DNA from: Streptomyces silaceus
Lineage (GTDB): Bacteria; Actinomycetota; Actinomycetes; Streptomycetales; Streptomycetaceae
Reading direction: 5' to 3'
Assembly: GCF_001419745.1 (NCBI RefSeq)
Contig: NZ_LIRJ01000017.1
Coordinates: 1 to 41,926, forward strand
Length of the DNA: 41,926 bases
Under the pieces are notes generated by a model, which was given only the letters and a program-made list of their open reading frames with translations, searched no databases and was not told the DNA's origin. A program made the translations under genes and the position numbers. This document shows, piece by piece, positions 15,848 through 24,259 of this stretch; positions within the stretch are counted from its first letter, which is position 1; each line of letters opens with the position of its first letter.

Positions 15848-16717
15848 CTACTGAGAGCGGTTGTACGTGGTCCCGCGGTCATCGCTGGTGGCGCGCCGCA
15901 GACCGTTTTCGCCCACGAGAGTCAGGGTCGAGGGTTTGCCAGGCGCGCACGAGGATTTCGGCTTCGCTGAGGTGACCGTCGAACTGCTCGTCTTGACGGC
16001 GTCGGCCTTCACGGAATTGAGCCTGGTTTCAAACACACAGCGGTAGCCGCCCCCGTCTTTCGTCGGTCCGACCGCGGTCAAGGTCAGCACTGTGTCGCCC
16101 ACCTGTGCCTGTCGAATTACCATCCACCGGGTGTGGCGACCGAGGTCATTCTCGATCGTGCCCTTCCACGTACCGAGATACTTCTTCGGCATCGCGCCTG
16201 TCGGCGGCGCTTTGCCCGTCGGCGTTGCAGGGCCCGTCGTCGGTGTTTCTGTGGTCGTGGAGGTCGCCGTGGGCGGCCCACCCGCTGGGGGGCCATTCAC
16301 GAAGATTTCCTCGTGGTAGACGTAGGAACCGAAGGCAATAGCGATAGTGACGGCTGCCGTGGTCAGTACGAGTCCACGGCGCGGCCGTCCTTTGGCCAGG
16401 ACGTCTCCCCGGCGCAGCGGCCGTTCCCTGACGGATTCTCCCTCGGGCACGCCAAGGGGCACCGGCGCGAGGGTGACCAGGGGGAGTTGCCCGGGACGTG
16501 AGCCCTCGCTCGCACTCCTCACGCTCGTGAGCTGGGCCGGTGCCCCAGCTCTCGTTGCCGTGGGCAGGCGGTAGGCCCGGACGCCGATGATTGCGGCGGC
16601 GGCCCTGCGCCTCAACGGGAGGTCCTGCGCAAGGGGCAGGCTGCGAGCATGGCTCGGGCGCCGGTCGACTCCGATCGCGGCCGCGGCGGCGCGACGGAGC
16701 AGTGTGGGCCGGGTCAT
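15848..16717 (-). CDS. Single-pass membrane protein with extracellular domain typical of Streptomyces Ser/Thr kinases
   Basis: A 289-residue protein. Residues 1-110 are Arg/Ala/Pro-rich and contain a near-duplicated RRAAAAAIGV segment. One transmembrane helix follows (GLVLTTAAVTIAIAFGSYVYH, about 115-135), then a Pro/Thr linker. The extracellular domain starts at YLGTWKGTIEN and has two cysteines (YRCVFETRL; KSSCAPG) that may form a disulfide. From memory, this domain occurs at the C-terminus of many Streptomyces Ser/Thr kinases, but here no kinase domain precedes it. The start ATG overlaps the stop of the upstream gene (ATGA), so the two are coupled and this start is well supported. Function unknown; sensing or ligand binding outside the cell is inferred. 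Confidence 0.7.
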   Translation of the reverse strand: MTRPTLLRRAAAAAIGVDRRPSHARSLPLAQDLPLRRRAAAAIIGVRAYRLPTATRAGAPAQLTSVRSASEGSRPGQLPLVTLAPVPLGVPEGESVRERPLRRGDVLAKGRPRRGLVLTTAAVTIAIAFGSYVYHEEIFVNGPPAGGPPTATSTTTETPTTGPATPTGKAPPTGAMPKKYLGTWKGTIENDLGRHTRWMVIRQAQVGDTVLTLTAVGPTKDGGGYRCVFETRLNSVKADAVKTSSSTVTSAKPKSSCAPGKPSTLTLVGENGLRRATSDDRGTTYNRSQ

Positions 16718-17175
16718 TCAGCGCCCCTCGGGCCCGCGGTCGGCCGTCGAGGGGCAGCCTGTTCGTTCGGCGGCCCGGTGGCCGGTGGCTGGGCGTCCTG
16801 CGGCTGGGGGGTCTGCGGCGCGTTGGGGTCGCCGATGACGACCTCCGCCAGCCGTGTGTGCTTGAGCTGGACGAGAATCAAGGGCGCCGATGCCCCGGCA
16901 GCGAACGTTGCGACGCCACCGCTGATCTGCCCCCAGGAATCCAGGAGAACCGCCACCCCGGCCCCCATCACGATGTGCACGACCGTTGCGATGCTCTGGC
17001 CCGCGACATCGTAGAACTCACCGAATGCGGGAGGCTTCCTCTCCGCCTCATGGTGCTCGGAGAGCCGGAACTCCTGCCTTCGCAGAAGCCATTCGGACAT
17101 GCAGTCGTATGCGTGCACGACTCCACGCACCGCTCCGCCTGCTGCGCCGATCAGAAGCAGACTCGCAGTGTCCAC
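16714..17175 (-). CDS. Small membrane protein of unknown function
   Basis: A 153-residue protein with an N-terminal hydrophobic segment (MDTASLLLIGAAGGAVRGVV), a charged middle (SEWLLRRQEFRLSEHHEAERK), two further hydrophobic helices (SIATVVHIVMGAGVAVLL and GGVATFAAGASAPLILVQL) and a Pro/Gln-rich C-terminal tail from about residue 115. I do not recognise the family. Its stop codon overlaps the next gene's start by four bases, so it is probably a partner of the single-pass protein with the kinase-type ectodomain. No catalytic motif is visible. Confidence 0.65.
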   Translation of the reverse strand: MDTASLLLIGAAGGAVRGVVHAYDCMSEWLLRRQEFRLSEHHEAERKPPAFGEFYDVAGQSIATVVHIVMGAGVAVLLDSWGQISGGVATFAAGASAPLILVQLKHTRLAEVVIGDPNAPQTPQPQDAQPPATGPPNEQAAPRRPTAGPRGAE

Positions 17176-17356
17176 GTGTCCTCAGCCCGTGCGGAGAGAC
17201 TCAGACGGTCGATAGGAAAGGCTACGGTCCTCTTCATCACAAGAGAAGAGGACCAACCGAACCAAGCAGGCCATGGACCGTTGCCCAGAACTCCACTGTC
17301 GGGCCTGTGCCTGTGCCTGGGCTTGCATACGGCCCATTCAGCGCCACGAGGGCAGC

Positions 17357-18019
17357 TCATGCCCGGAGGCGGGCCTCCGTCAGGACGTCCCTGACTTCCT
17401 GCACCACGCGGGCAGCGTCCTCGGGGTTGTTCACCACATCTGTGTGCTGCATGTCGATGACGAGCACCTCGCTGGCCGAGTAGTGCTTGTGCACCCAGTC
17501 GTCGTAGCCGGACCAGAGCGTCCGGTAGTACGCGACGAGGCTCTCGTCCTGTTCGAAATCGCGGCCCCGCAGCCCGATCCGGTGCAGCACCGTCTCGAAG
17601 TCCGCTTTGAGGTAGACCATGAGGTCCGGTGCCTTGCGGTAGGGCAGGCCGTCGATCTCGCGCATCATCTCGTTGAGCAGTCCCTCGTACACCTGCATTT
17701 CGAGGGAGCTGATCCGCCCCAGGTCGTGGTTGACCTTGGCGAAGTACCAGTCCTCGTAGATGGACCGGTCGAGGACGTTGTCGCCCTTCTTGTACGCCTC
17801 CTTGATCGAGGCGAACCGCGTCTGGAGGAAGTAGAGCTGGAGCAGGAAGGGGTAGCGCTTCGCCTGGATCTCGTCAGGGCTCGCCGTGTAGAAGAGCGGC
17901 AGGATCGGGTTGTCTTCCACGCTCTCGTAGAAGACCTCGCTACCGAGCTCCTTGGCGATCAGTTCGGCGACACTCGTCTTGCCGATTCCGATCATGCCTC
18001 CGACGCAAATCACTGGCAT
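17357..18019 (-). CDS. Deoxynucleoside kinase (dNK/dGK family)
   Basis: A 220-residue enzyme that phosphorylates deoxynucleosides with ATP in nucleotide salvage. The P-loop is GGMIGIGKTS (residues 7-16). The family DRS motif is VLDRSIYED (82-90), and LRGRDFEQD around residue 150 matches the lid with its phosphate-binding arginines. YESVEDNPIL (31-40) fits the substrate-side segment. Length is typical. The start ATG follows GGGGGAAGTGAGGT. It lies just downstream of tRNA-Pro on the same strand and has no evident operon partner. Specificity among dA, dG, dC and T cannot be called. Confidence 0.9.
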   Translation of the reverse strand: MPVICVGGMIGIGKTSVAELIAKELGSEVFYESVEDNPILPLFYTASPDEIQAKRYPFLLQLYFLQTRFASIKEAYKKGDNVLDRSIYEDWYFAKVNHDLGRISSLEMQVYEGLLNEMMREIDGLPYRKAPDLMVYLKADFETVLHRIGLRGRDFEQDESLVAYYRTLWSGYDDWVHKHYSASEVLVIDMQHTDVVNNPEDAARVVQEVRDVLTEARLRA

Positions 18020-18237
18020 ACCTCACTTCCCCCTGGGGTCCTCTGTTCGCGGGCGCCCGCACAGCGAGGGGGCCCGGACCGGGGTGTGGGCAAGGCCATG
18101 TGCGTATGCCGCCGCGCACCTGGCACGTGTGCCACTTGCGAACGGGGGTGATCGCGCTGCGACCAGCACGCCCCGTAGAGCGCTGAAGGCTGTCTTCTCG
18201 CATCTGCGGAAACGGCCCCGACCTGCATGAAAACCTG

Positions 18238-18311
<74 letters not shown>

Positions 18312-18399
18312 ATGCCCGTCTGACCTGGGGTTTCCACCGGCCATGCGTGCGTGAGAACCATATCAGGGGGACTGCGCGTCATTCCTCGGCCGGGGTGGG

Positions 18400-18722
18400 C
18401 GCTCGGGGAAGGCGTAGCTGGAAGCATGCGCCGAGGGTCCGGGGGTGAGAGTGCCTCCGTGTCATTGGGCCAGGTCGCGGGCGATGGCGAGGCCCAGGCC
18501 GGCGCCGCCGTGGTCGCGGGAGCGGGCGTCGTCGAGCCGGACGAAGCGTTCGAAGAGGCGCTCGGCGCCCTCGGTGGGCACGCCCGGTCCGTTGTCGTGC
18601 GCCGTGAGGACGATCCAGGGGTCCTGGTTCCGGATGGTGATCTGGATGCGGTGTGCGGCGTGGCGGGCGGCGTTGTCGATGAGGTTGCGCAGCAGTCGCA
18701 GGACATAAACCGCCCTCTCCCG
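18400..18722 (-). pseudogene. C-terminal remnant of a two-component histidine kinase
   Basis: A minus-strand frame carries the ATP-binding core of a sensor kinase in the right order: N box LRNLIDNAARHA, G1 box DNGPGVP, F box RLFERFVRLDD, G2 box GGAGLGLAIARDLAQ. A TGA then interrupts, and the frame continues HGGTLTPGPSAH, which is what normally follows. The catalytic domain thus has a nonsense mutation, and everything upstream of about 18722 (sensor, HAMP, phosphorylated His) is missing. It abuts the terminator of the aldehyde dehydrogenase 3'-end copy, so the truncation may date from rearrangements at this hotspot. Confidence 0.8.
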
Positions 18723-18737
18723 CTGAGTGCGCGGAGC

Positions 18738-18779
18738 AGAAGGCGCCTGACGGGTAAAAGGCCAGGTCAGGCGCCTTCT
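18738..18779 (-). terminator. Strong hairpin, probable native terminator of the aldehyde dehydrogenase gene
   Basis: A perfect 14-bp stem (AGAAGGCGCCTGAC / GTCAGGCGCCTTCT) with a 14-base loop. It lies 8 bp beyond the stop codon of the aldehyde dehydrogenase 3'-end copy at 18787. This suggests the left repeat keeps the original chromosomal context of the target gene. Confidence 0.8.
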
Positions 18780-18782
18780 CGT

Positions 18783-18821
18783 GCCTCTAGAAGAAGCCGA
18801 GCTTCTTCGGCGAGTACGACA
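18783..18821 (-). repeat. R1: displaced copy of the aldehyde dehydrogenase 3' end (left boundary of island)
   Basis: On the minus strand it encodes [14 protein letters not shown] in normal Streptomyces codons. It matches R2 (26402-26440) at about 35 of 39 positions. Being followed by the strong terminator, it is probably the original end of the target gene, split from the gene body at 37881 by the inserted DNA. Confidence 0.85.
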
Positions 18822-19218
18822 GGGCGGCGTCGGCACGGACGATCGAGATGCTGTGGTTCGGACAGCGGCGGGAGAGTATCAGTTCGCTGACGGCGAGGGC
18901 GAAGGCGTGTCCCCGCTCCTCGGACTGCGGTGCCTTGTCGTACATGGCGATTCGCTTGCCCTCGTCGGACAGGCCGAGCAGGTTGCCCTCATGCGACAGG
19001 CCGAGCTGGGTCTCGGTGTAGGCGCTGAGCGCCTGGCAGTACTTCAGACTGCCCCAGTGCTCAGCCGGCCCGCGTGATGCACCACGCTGGGACAGCGCCA
19101 GCCCGCGGCCCAACTGATGCAGGACGTCCCAGAACGTCAACGTCACGGACAGGCCGACCTCCGTGCCTGGGAGCGAGTGCAGGCCTGGCTTGCGCCGCAG
19201 GGGCTTGCAGTCGATCGG
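18787..19218 (-). pseudogene. Fragment of the PD-(D/E)xK-like family gene, fused to the aldehyde dehydrogenase tail
   Basis: About 140 codons are homologous to the gene at 30791-32269. PLRRKPGLHSLPG aligns with VLRRKPTLHPVAR, LTFWDVLHQLGRGLALS with LTPWQVLHALARGYVLS, and GPAEHWGSLKYCQAL with GLAEHWLSLKFCEAL. The first 70 or so residues are absent, and a TGA lies in frame at 19219-19221. After NHSISIVRADAALS the frame runs straight into [10 protein letters not shown] of R1, so the predicted nuclease core is also gone. An in-frame start near 19146 could make a 119-residue chimera, but both ends mark it as a truncated relic. Confidence 0.8.
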
Positions 19219-19222
19219 TCAC

Positions 19223-22200
19223 TCAGTCGAACAGCGGTGCCATTGCGTTCGGGCCGACGAGGATGCGCCAGGCGGGAATACGGACCACGCGCGTGACAGG
19301 ACCGGCCTTCGCACCGCGACCGCCTGAGGGAAGCCCGACGAGCAGGCCGGCTCGTTCGTGTACCAGCCGAAGGTGTCGTGCGGGATCACGGTCCGGCCCG
19401 GGGCCGGTGTCGACGACTACCGCGGTGTTGCCGCCGGACGTGGTGAACAGCAGGTCGATGCGCTGTCCACCGACCAGCGCATCACGTTCCAGCTCGACAA
19501 CACCGCCTGCGGCGAGGACCTGCTGCACGGTGTCGGTGAGATCTCTGCGGTGGCGGTCCTGCCGCAGACGCGGCTCTGGCGCAGGAGTTGGCTGCATGCT
19601 GGTGGTCTGTGCCGGGTCCCACAGGAGCGAGCGTGAGGACAGCACGTGGGGGAGTCCTGCCTCCTGCTGCCAGTAGACATGGTTGCCCACTGTGATCAAC
19701 TGGGATCTGGCTCGCGTGATCGCGACATTCCAGAGATTGACCTGGCTCGACACCCAGTGGGCCGTGCGTTGCGGGGTGTTGAAGGTGGCCACCGGGCTGA
19801 GGATCATCACATCGCGCTGGCCGCCCTGGAAAGCGTGCACCGTTCCCACCCGGACCCGGTCGCTGCCGATCATGCTCTCCATGGCGTCCTTCTGCGCGCG
19901 GAACGGAGTCACCACGCCCACGGTCGCGCTCTCGGGCAGGCGGCGAAGCAGCGCCCGCACGATGTCGGCGACAGCGGCAGCCTCGGACGGGTTGCGCCAG
20001 GACTTTCCTCCGGGGCCGCGTGCAGACTCACCGGCGGGCACATTCGCCCAGGCGAGTACAGGGGCCGCTTTCCCGGTGTCCATGAGATCGACCGCGGGTA
20101 CGTGCCGGCGCACGTCGGTCATGATCTCCAGCGCGCCGGAGTAGCAATGGCCGTTGACGATTTCGGCGATCTCCGGGTGGCAACGGTAGTGCTCGTCGAG
20201 CAGCAGTGCACTCTCGCCGTTCTGTGCGGCGGCGTGGTAGGAGGAGTGAACGTGGTAGGCAAGGCGCCGGTCTTCCAGCCAGGCGGCGCTCAGTCCCGCC
20301 CTGACGCGGGCCTGACGTTCCTGTTCCGGCGATATGCCGGGGATATGTGTCAACTGCATCGGATCCCCGATGATCAGAGCCCTGCGGGCGCGGAACAGCA
20401 GGGGCAGCACCGCCGCGATGGAGCACTGGCTGGCCTCGTCGATGACGACCAGGTCGAAGAGTTTCGGGTCAGGCCTCAGCTGGCGCACCGCATGAGTGGT
20501 GATCGCCCACCCCTTCAAGTGGCGCAGCAGGTTCAGCTGGCTTCGCTGGGTCCCTTTGCGCTGACGCAATGTCTGAAGCCGCTGGTCCAGCAGCGATCGC
20601 CCGCGGTCGAGCACCTCCGCCGACACGGCCTCGCACAGCTCTGTGGACAGCTGGGCCCGTGTCGTGGCGCAGCCGGAGCGGGCCTGGCGCACGGTCTCCT
20701 CGTCGTAGGCGGCCTGAGCCGGCGTGAGGTCACGCACCTGGCGCTCCAGGCCGGTCAGATCCGCCAGGTCGTCGAGAAGGTCCGAGGCAACGGGTCGTTC
20801 CCCGGCCCATGGGGGCAGTGGGACCGCTGCATCGGTACCGGCAGCGGTGACGATTGCTTTCATGGCGCGCGTTCGGCGCCAGCGCCCCCACCAGCCGCCC
20901 GCCGCTGCTGCCCGGCGCGCCCTCGTTTCCCAGCGGGCCAGCGCCGAGAGGTCGCCGGATTGCCACAGCCGTGACAGGAGTGGCACCGGAAGCTCGACCC
21001 TGCCGGCCAAGTCGGCGCGCTGCGACAACACCTGGGCCAGCCGCACCTCACCCTCGACCTGCCGTGCGGCCTGGTCGCCAGTGCCGTACCCGGGATCTCT
21101 TCCGTGCGGGTGGAGATGGCCAGGAGATTCTCCACGACGCCGTCGCCGGCGAACCGCTCCACGCTCGACGGGGCCAGGACTACGGCTGCGTTGTGCGCGC
21201 CGGGACGCAGGGCCTCGTTTACCGAGTCCCCGCTCAGAGCGGAGGCGTCCAGCGGTTCGAGCTCGGGGAGCCCAAGGACGTCGAGCAACTCCCGTACGGC
21301 TTTGATCATCTGCGCGTCGTTGCCGTGCTGCCACGTCGGCTGCCAACGGGCCAGCAGCTGGGCGGCTTCGTCCTCGGAGAGAAGCTCGGTCACCAGCTTC
21401 GTGTGCAGCGATGGAACCCCGCTCGGACGGAGCACCGCGCGACCGCTCTCGTCTGGAGCCAACTCCATTTGCTGAATCAACAGCGGGGCGATCCCGACAT
21501 CCGTGCGCCGACTGCCCTCGCCGCGGGAGGGGAGCGTGATGGCCGGATACCCGTACCAGTATTCGTGCCGATCGGCAGCGCGCCCTGAGCCCTTCTTCGC
21601 CGTGGTGCCGCCCGAGCCGTGCGCACCGGACAAATTCTTGGGGGCCGGCAGTGCTGGGCTCAGACCGGACTGAACGGTCTCAGATCCCTCGTCTATCAGG
21701 AAGTACTGCGAGTTCCGTCCTGCCCGCCGGTCGGGCAGCATGCTTGCCGCGGCCTGCGCGCTGAGGCACTGCGCGTAGTAGCGCAGCAGGCGCTGCCAGT
21801 CGTTGGCGTTCTCACGGTCAGCCGCCACCCGCTCGCGAGCCTTGAGATGAGCTGCCGATGGCGGGGGAGGATCTTGGGGCAAAGCGGGGAGATGGACAGG
21901 GCGGGCCACGGACCGGGCGAAGTGCAGTGTGTGGGTGGCGCGGATGGTGGACTTGGTCGGGCGTTGCTCCTCCGGCACACCCTTGCGCACCATCTGCGCG
22001 GTCAAGTACTCGAAGAGATTCTCCGGCGAGATCCAACCGCTGTCTTTGATCCGTCCGTTCCGTAGTCCTTCGACAATTTCACCGGTGAACCGCGAAGTAC
22101 CGAGAGCCGATCCCTCGGGAGCCATGGCTGAGGCAGCCTGCAACGCGTCCGAGGCGGTAATGAAGTACACGCCGGTGGGGCGCAACAGTGTGCTGTGCTC

Positions 22201-22671
22201 CGCCTCGTCCGATTCCGCACCCTTCCGGCCCTTGGCATGCCAGCCCTGGACTACGGAGCCGCTGGCGCAGCAGTCGAGCAGCACGATCTTGGACGCGGCA
22301 CGGCAGGACTGCAGAGTCCGCTCCAGGAACTCCGCCGGCACCGCCGTACGGGGCAGGTCGGCAGGGTCGCTGTCGCGGGTGAGAAAGTACAGCTGATTGT
22401 CGGCCTCGCAGAACTCTCCATGCCCGCTGAAATACAGCAGGGCGCTCTCACTTTGCTGGCGCTCTGCGAGGAACGACTCGATGGCGTGCAGCATTTCGGC
22501 ACGCGTCGGATCCTGCACCATCGCGCAGTCGTTGTACTGACCGATTTCCGTGCTCTGTAGAACAGCCTGCATGTAGTGCAGATCGGCACGGACCGCCGGA
22601 AGATCGTGATAGTGCTCACTGTCGTACGCGGACGCGCCGATCAGAAGGGCGTACCGATCGTTGTTTCGCAC
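19223..22671 (-). pseudogene. EACC1-associated caspase-like protease / SF1 helicase gene, broken
   Basis: It reads in two frames. From GTG 22671 a caspase-like domain occupies about residues 1-240, with His84 in YFSGHGEF and Cys135 in LLDCCASGSV as catalytic pair. A 300-residue linker domain follows, up to about 21090. There the sense switches by -1 into a second frame carrying the rear of an SF1 (DNA2/NAM7-type) helicase: VVIDEASQ (Walker B), GDPMQL, DEHYRCHPEI, VGTVHAFQGGQRD and NVAITRARSQL, then a small C-terminal sheet domain. No GxxGxGK[ST] Walker A occurs in either frame; the intact helicase at 32770 has one. An internal deletion with frameshift, removing motif I, is the best reading. 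The EACC1 gene lies six bases upstream. Confidence 0.8.
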
Positions 22672-22677
22672 GCCCGG

Positions 22678-23109
22678 TCAGTCCGCCGTGGAGGTGTCGT
22701 CCTGGCCCGGCGCACCGGGGGCGGCGCTCCCATCTGCTACCAGGGATCCCTCGCCCAGGAACTGTGCGAGGCGTGCGTCGTCCCGACGCGCCTCGCGGCC
22801 TGTGATGCGCAGGGTGGCCCCGTCGGGACGGGTCGCGATGATGGTGCGCTGAGGGACTTTGGCCAACCACACCTGGACGCAGGCCGCGGCAAACGAACCG
22901 GCACTCAGGACCAAGCCGACGACCTCCGACACGTCGCCGCCCTTGTCGGTGCCGACCGAGGGACCAGCTGAGGGCGAGCGGAGGGAAGCCACCGGATCCG
23001 CATCTGACACTTCGGCTAGTAGTTCGCGGGCGTCACTGCGGGCCCGCAGTGGATCATCGTCGATCATGGAGATCAACAGGTGGGGCCGGCCGATGCTGTC
23101 ATTGCTCAC
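22678..23109 (-). CDS. EACC1-type small membrane-associated component of a conflict system
   Basis: A 143-residue protein with the features of effector-associated constant component 1. It has an N-terminal sheet with acidic turn (HLLISMIDDDPLRARSDARELLAEVSDAD), a low-complexity middle, one hydrophobic helix (VSEVVGLVLSAGSFAAACVQVWL) and the terminal RPDGATLRITGREARRDDARLAQFL segment. EACC1 proteins are found beside diverse effectors (caspase, trypsin, TIR) in NTP-dependent conflict systems and are thought to be the constant sensing or scaffold part. The GTG start at 23109 has AGGGAG upstream; the frame's extension to 23235 lacks similarity. The stop is six bases before the caspase gene. The gene itself looks intact although its effector is broken. 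Confidence 0.82.
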   Translation of the reverse strand: MSNDSIGRPHLLISMIDDDPLRARSDARELLAEVSDADPVASLRSPSAGPSVGTDKGGDVSEVVGLVLSAGSFAAACVQVWLAKVPQRTIIATRPDGATLRITGREARRDDARLAQFLGEGSLVADGSAAPGAPGQDDTSTAD

Positions 23110-23289
23110 GCGTCTCCCTGCGCTGTCAGCTGTCGCCTCATATGCCGTTGGAACATACCGGACGGGCTGGCCGGCGAGGTGTGAACTTTCCAAAATCCAT
23201 CGGTAGTTGACGCGATAGCTGCTTTGCCCCCACATACGTCTTCAATCGATGGACGATTGTCCGCCAGAGGTGCCGGCCTGTGGTGATGC

Positions 23290-23711
23290 TCAGTAGATGA
23301 AGTTGCCGTTCGCGACGATGCTCGGCGATGTAGTAGGGGTGGACTTGGTGGCCCAGCACAGCAGGGACATGGGGTCTTCACGGGTATCGGGCTCAATCCG
23401 TGCTAGGAGTGCTACCCGGACGGCTGGGTTTCGGTTGACGGCCCCTGTCCGGATGGTGTCAGACCTGCGAATGCTTCTTGACGAGGTCTTGCTGGAGCTT
23501 TCCGCACTCCGGAAGAGGCCGTGGCCTCACGCACACCGGCGGCACGGGCGAGGGCTCCGGTCCCGTCGTGACCGAGAGGGTGAGCCTCCGCTCCGATCGG
23601 CATGCGACGCTGCCTCTCGTCGGGGCGCGGCAGAGTCGCCTCGAACTTGGCAGCCAGAACGGCCCGTTGCCTCTCCACCCCACTCGTGCCAGATCGGCTG
23701 CGCGGTTGCAT
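23290..23711 (-). pseudogene. ISAzo13-family transposase remnant
   Basis: On the minus strand, VLAAKFEATLPRPDERQRR, GAEAHPLGHDGTGALARAAGVREAT and, in a second frame, ARIEPDTREDPMSLLCWATKST match the N-terminal and central segments of ISAzo13 (Rhodopirellula-type) transposases. The catalytic region and ends are missing, and the frame is shifted near 23410. It sits upstream of the EACC1 gene and shows past transposon traffic in element A. Confidence 0.7.
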
Positions 23712-24259
23712 CTACGGTCGCGGTACGCACCTTCACCGCCCGGCTGACGGGGTAAGCGCCTGCGCTTGGAGCCGCTGTGCCGAGCGCTCCGCTTCCCGGT
23801 CGGGCACCTGCCGGGGCTGGTCCCGGTGCGTCGGTCCCGTACCCGCTCGTCGGGACCGGGCGGCGGCGTCTCGCTCGCCGCTTCCCATGGACCGCGCGCA
23901 CCACGGTCGCGACCGCCGTGGGGCGCAATCACTTGGTTCGCGGACGGCGCGGGTGCGGCTGCTGGGCGGCTCCGCTTCACCGAGGGGCATCGCCGCTGCG
24001 GCAATCAACTCCTCGGCGGGGAAGCCACGTTGCCGACCCCGGCCGCGTTCGTGATCTGTTCGCATTACGTATGTCGACCATCGCTCAACGGACAATTTCC
24101 GGCAAACATCTAGCCAAGATGCTGACATGTACCTGGTTGAAATGGCACGCTCCCCCGCAACACGCTGCACGTACAGCAACTAGCTGCACACCCGCATCGC
24201 GTCTTTTGCTGCTCCGGGCGGCCCTCCATGCCTCCCGGGTCCCCACAGATGGAGCCCGC
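23712..24259. other. Non-coding stretch upstream of the M4 peptidase gene
   Basis: Several long frames overlap on both strands, but none has coding texture; they are Arg/Ser/Ala-rich shadows. The last 150 bp are relatively AT-rich, from the CATTACGTATG near 24065 onward, and probably hold the promoter and leader of the M4 peptidase gene. No repeat or RNA is recognised. Confidence 0.4.

Noticed and set aside
21085..21100. Programmed -1 frameshift at C-CCG-GGT joining caspase and helicase
   Set aside because: The motif fits formally, but the fused product would still lack Walker A and the heptamer is GC-rich and not a known efficient site; deletion is simpler.
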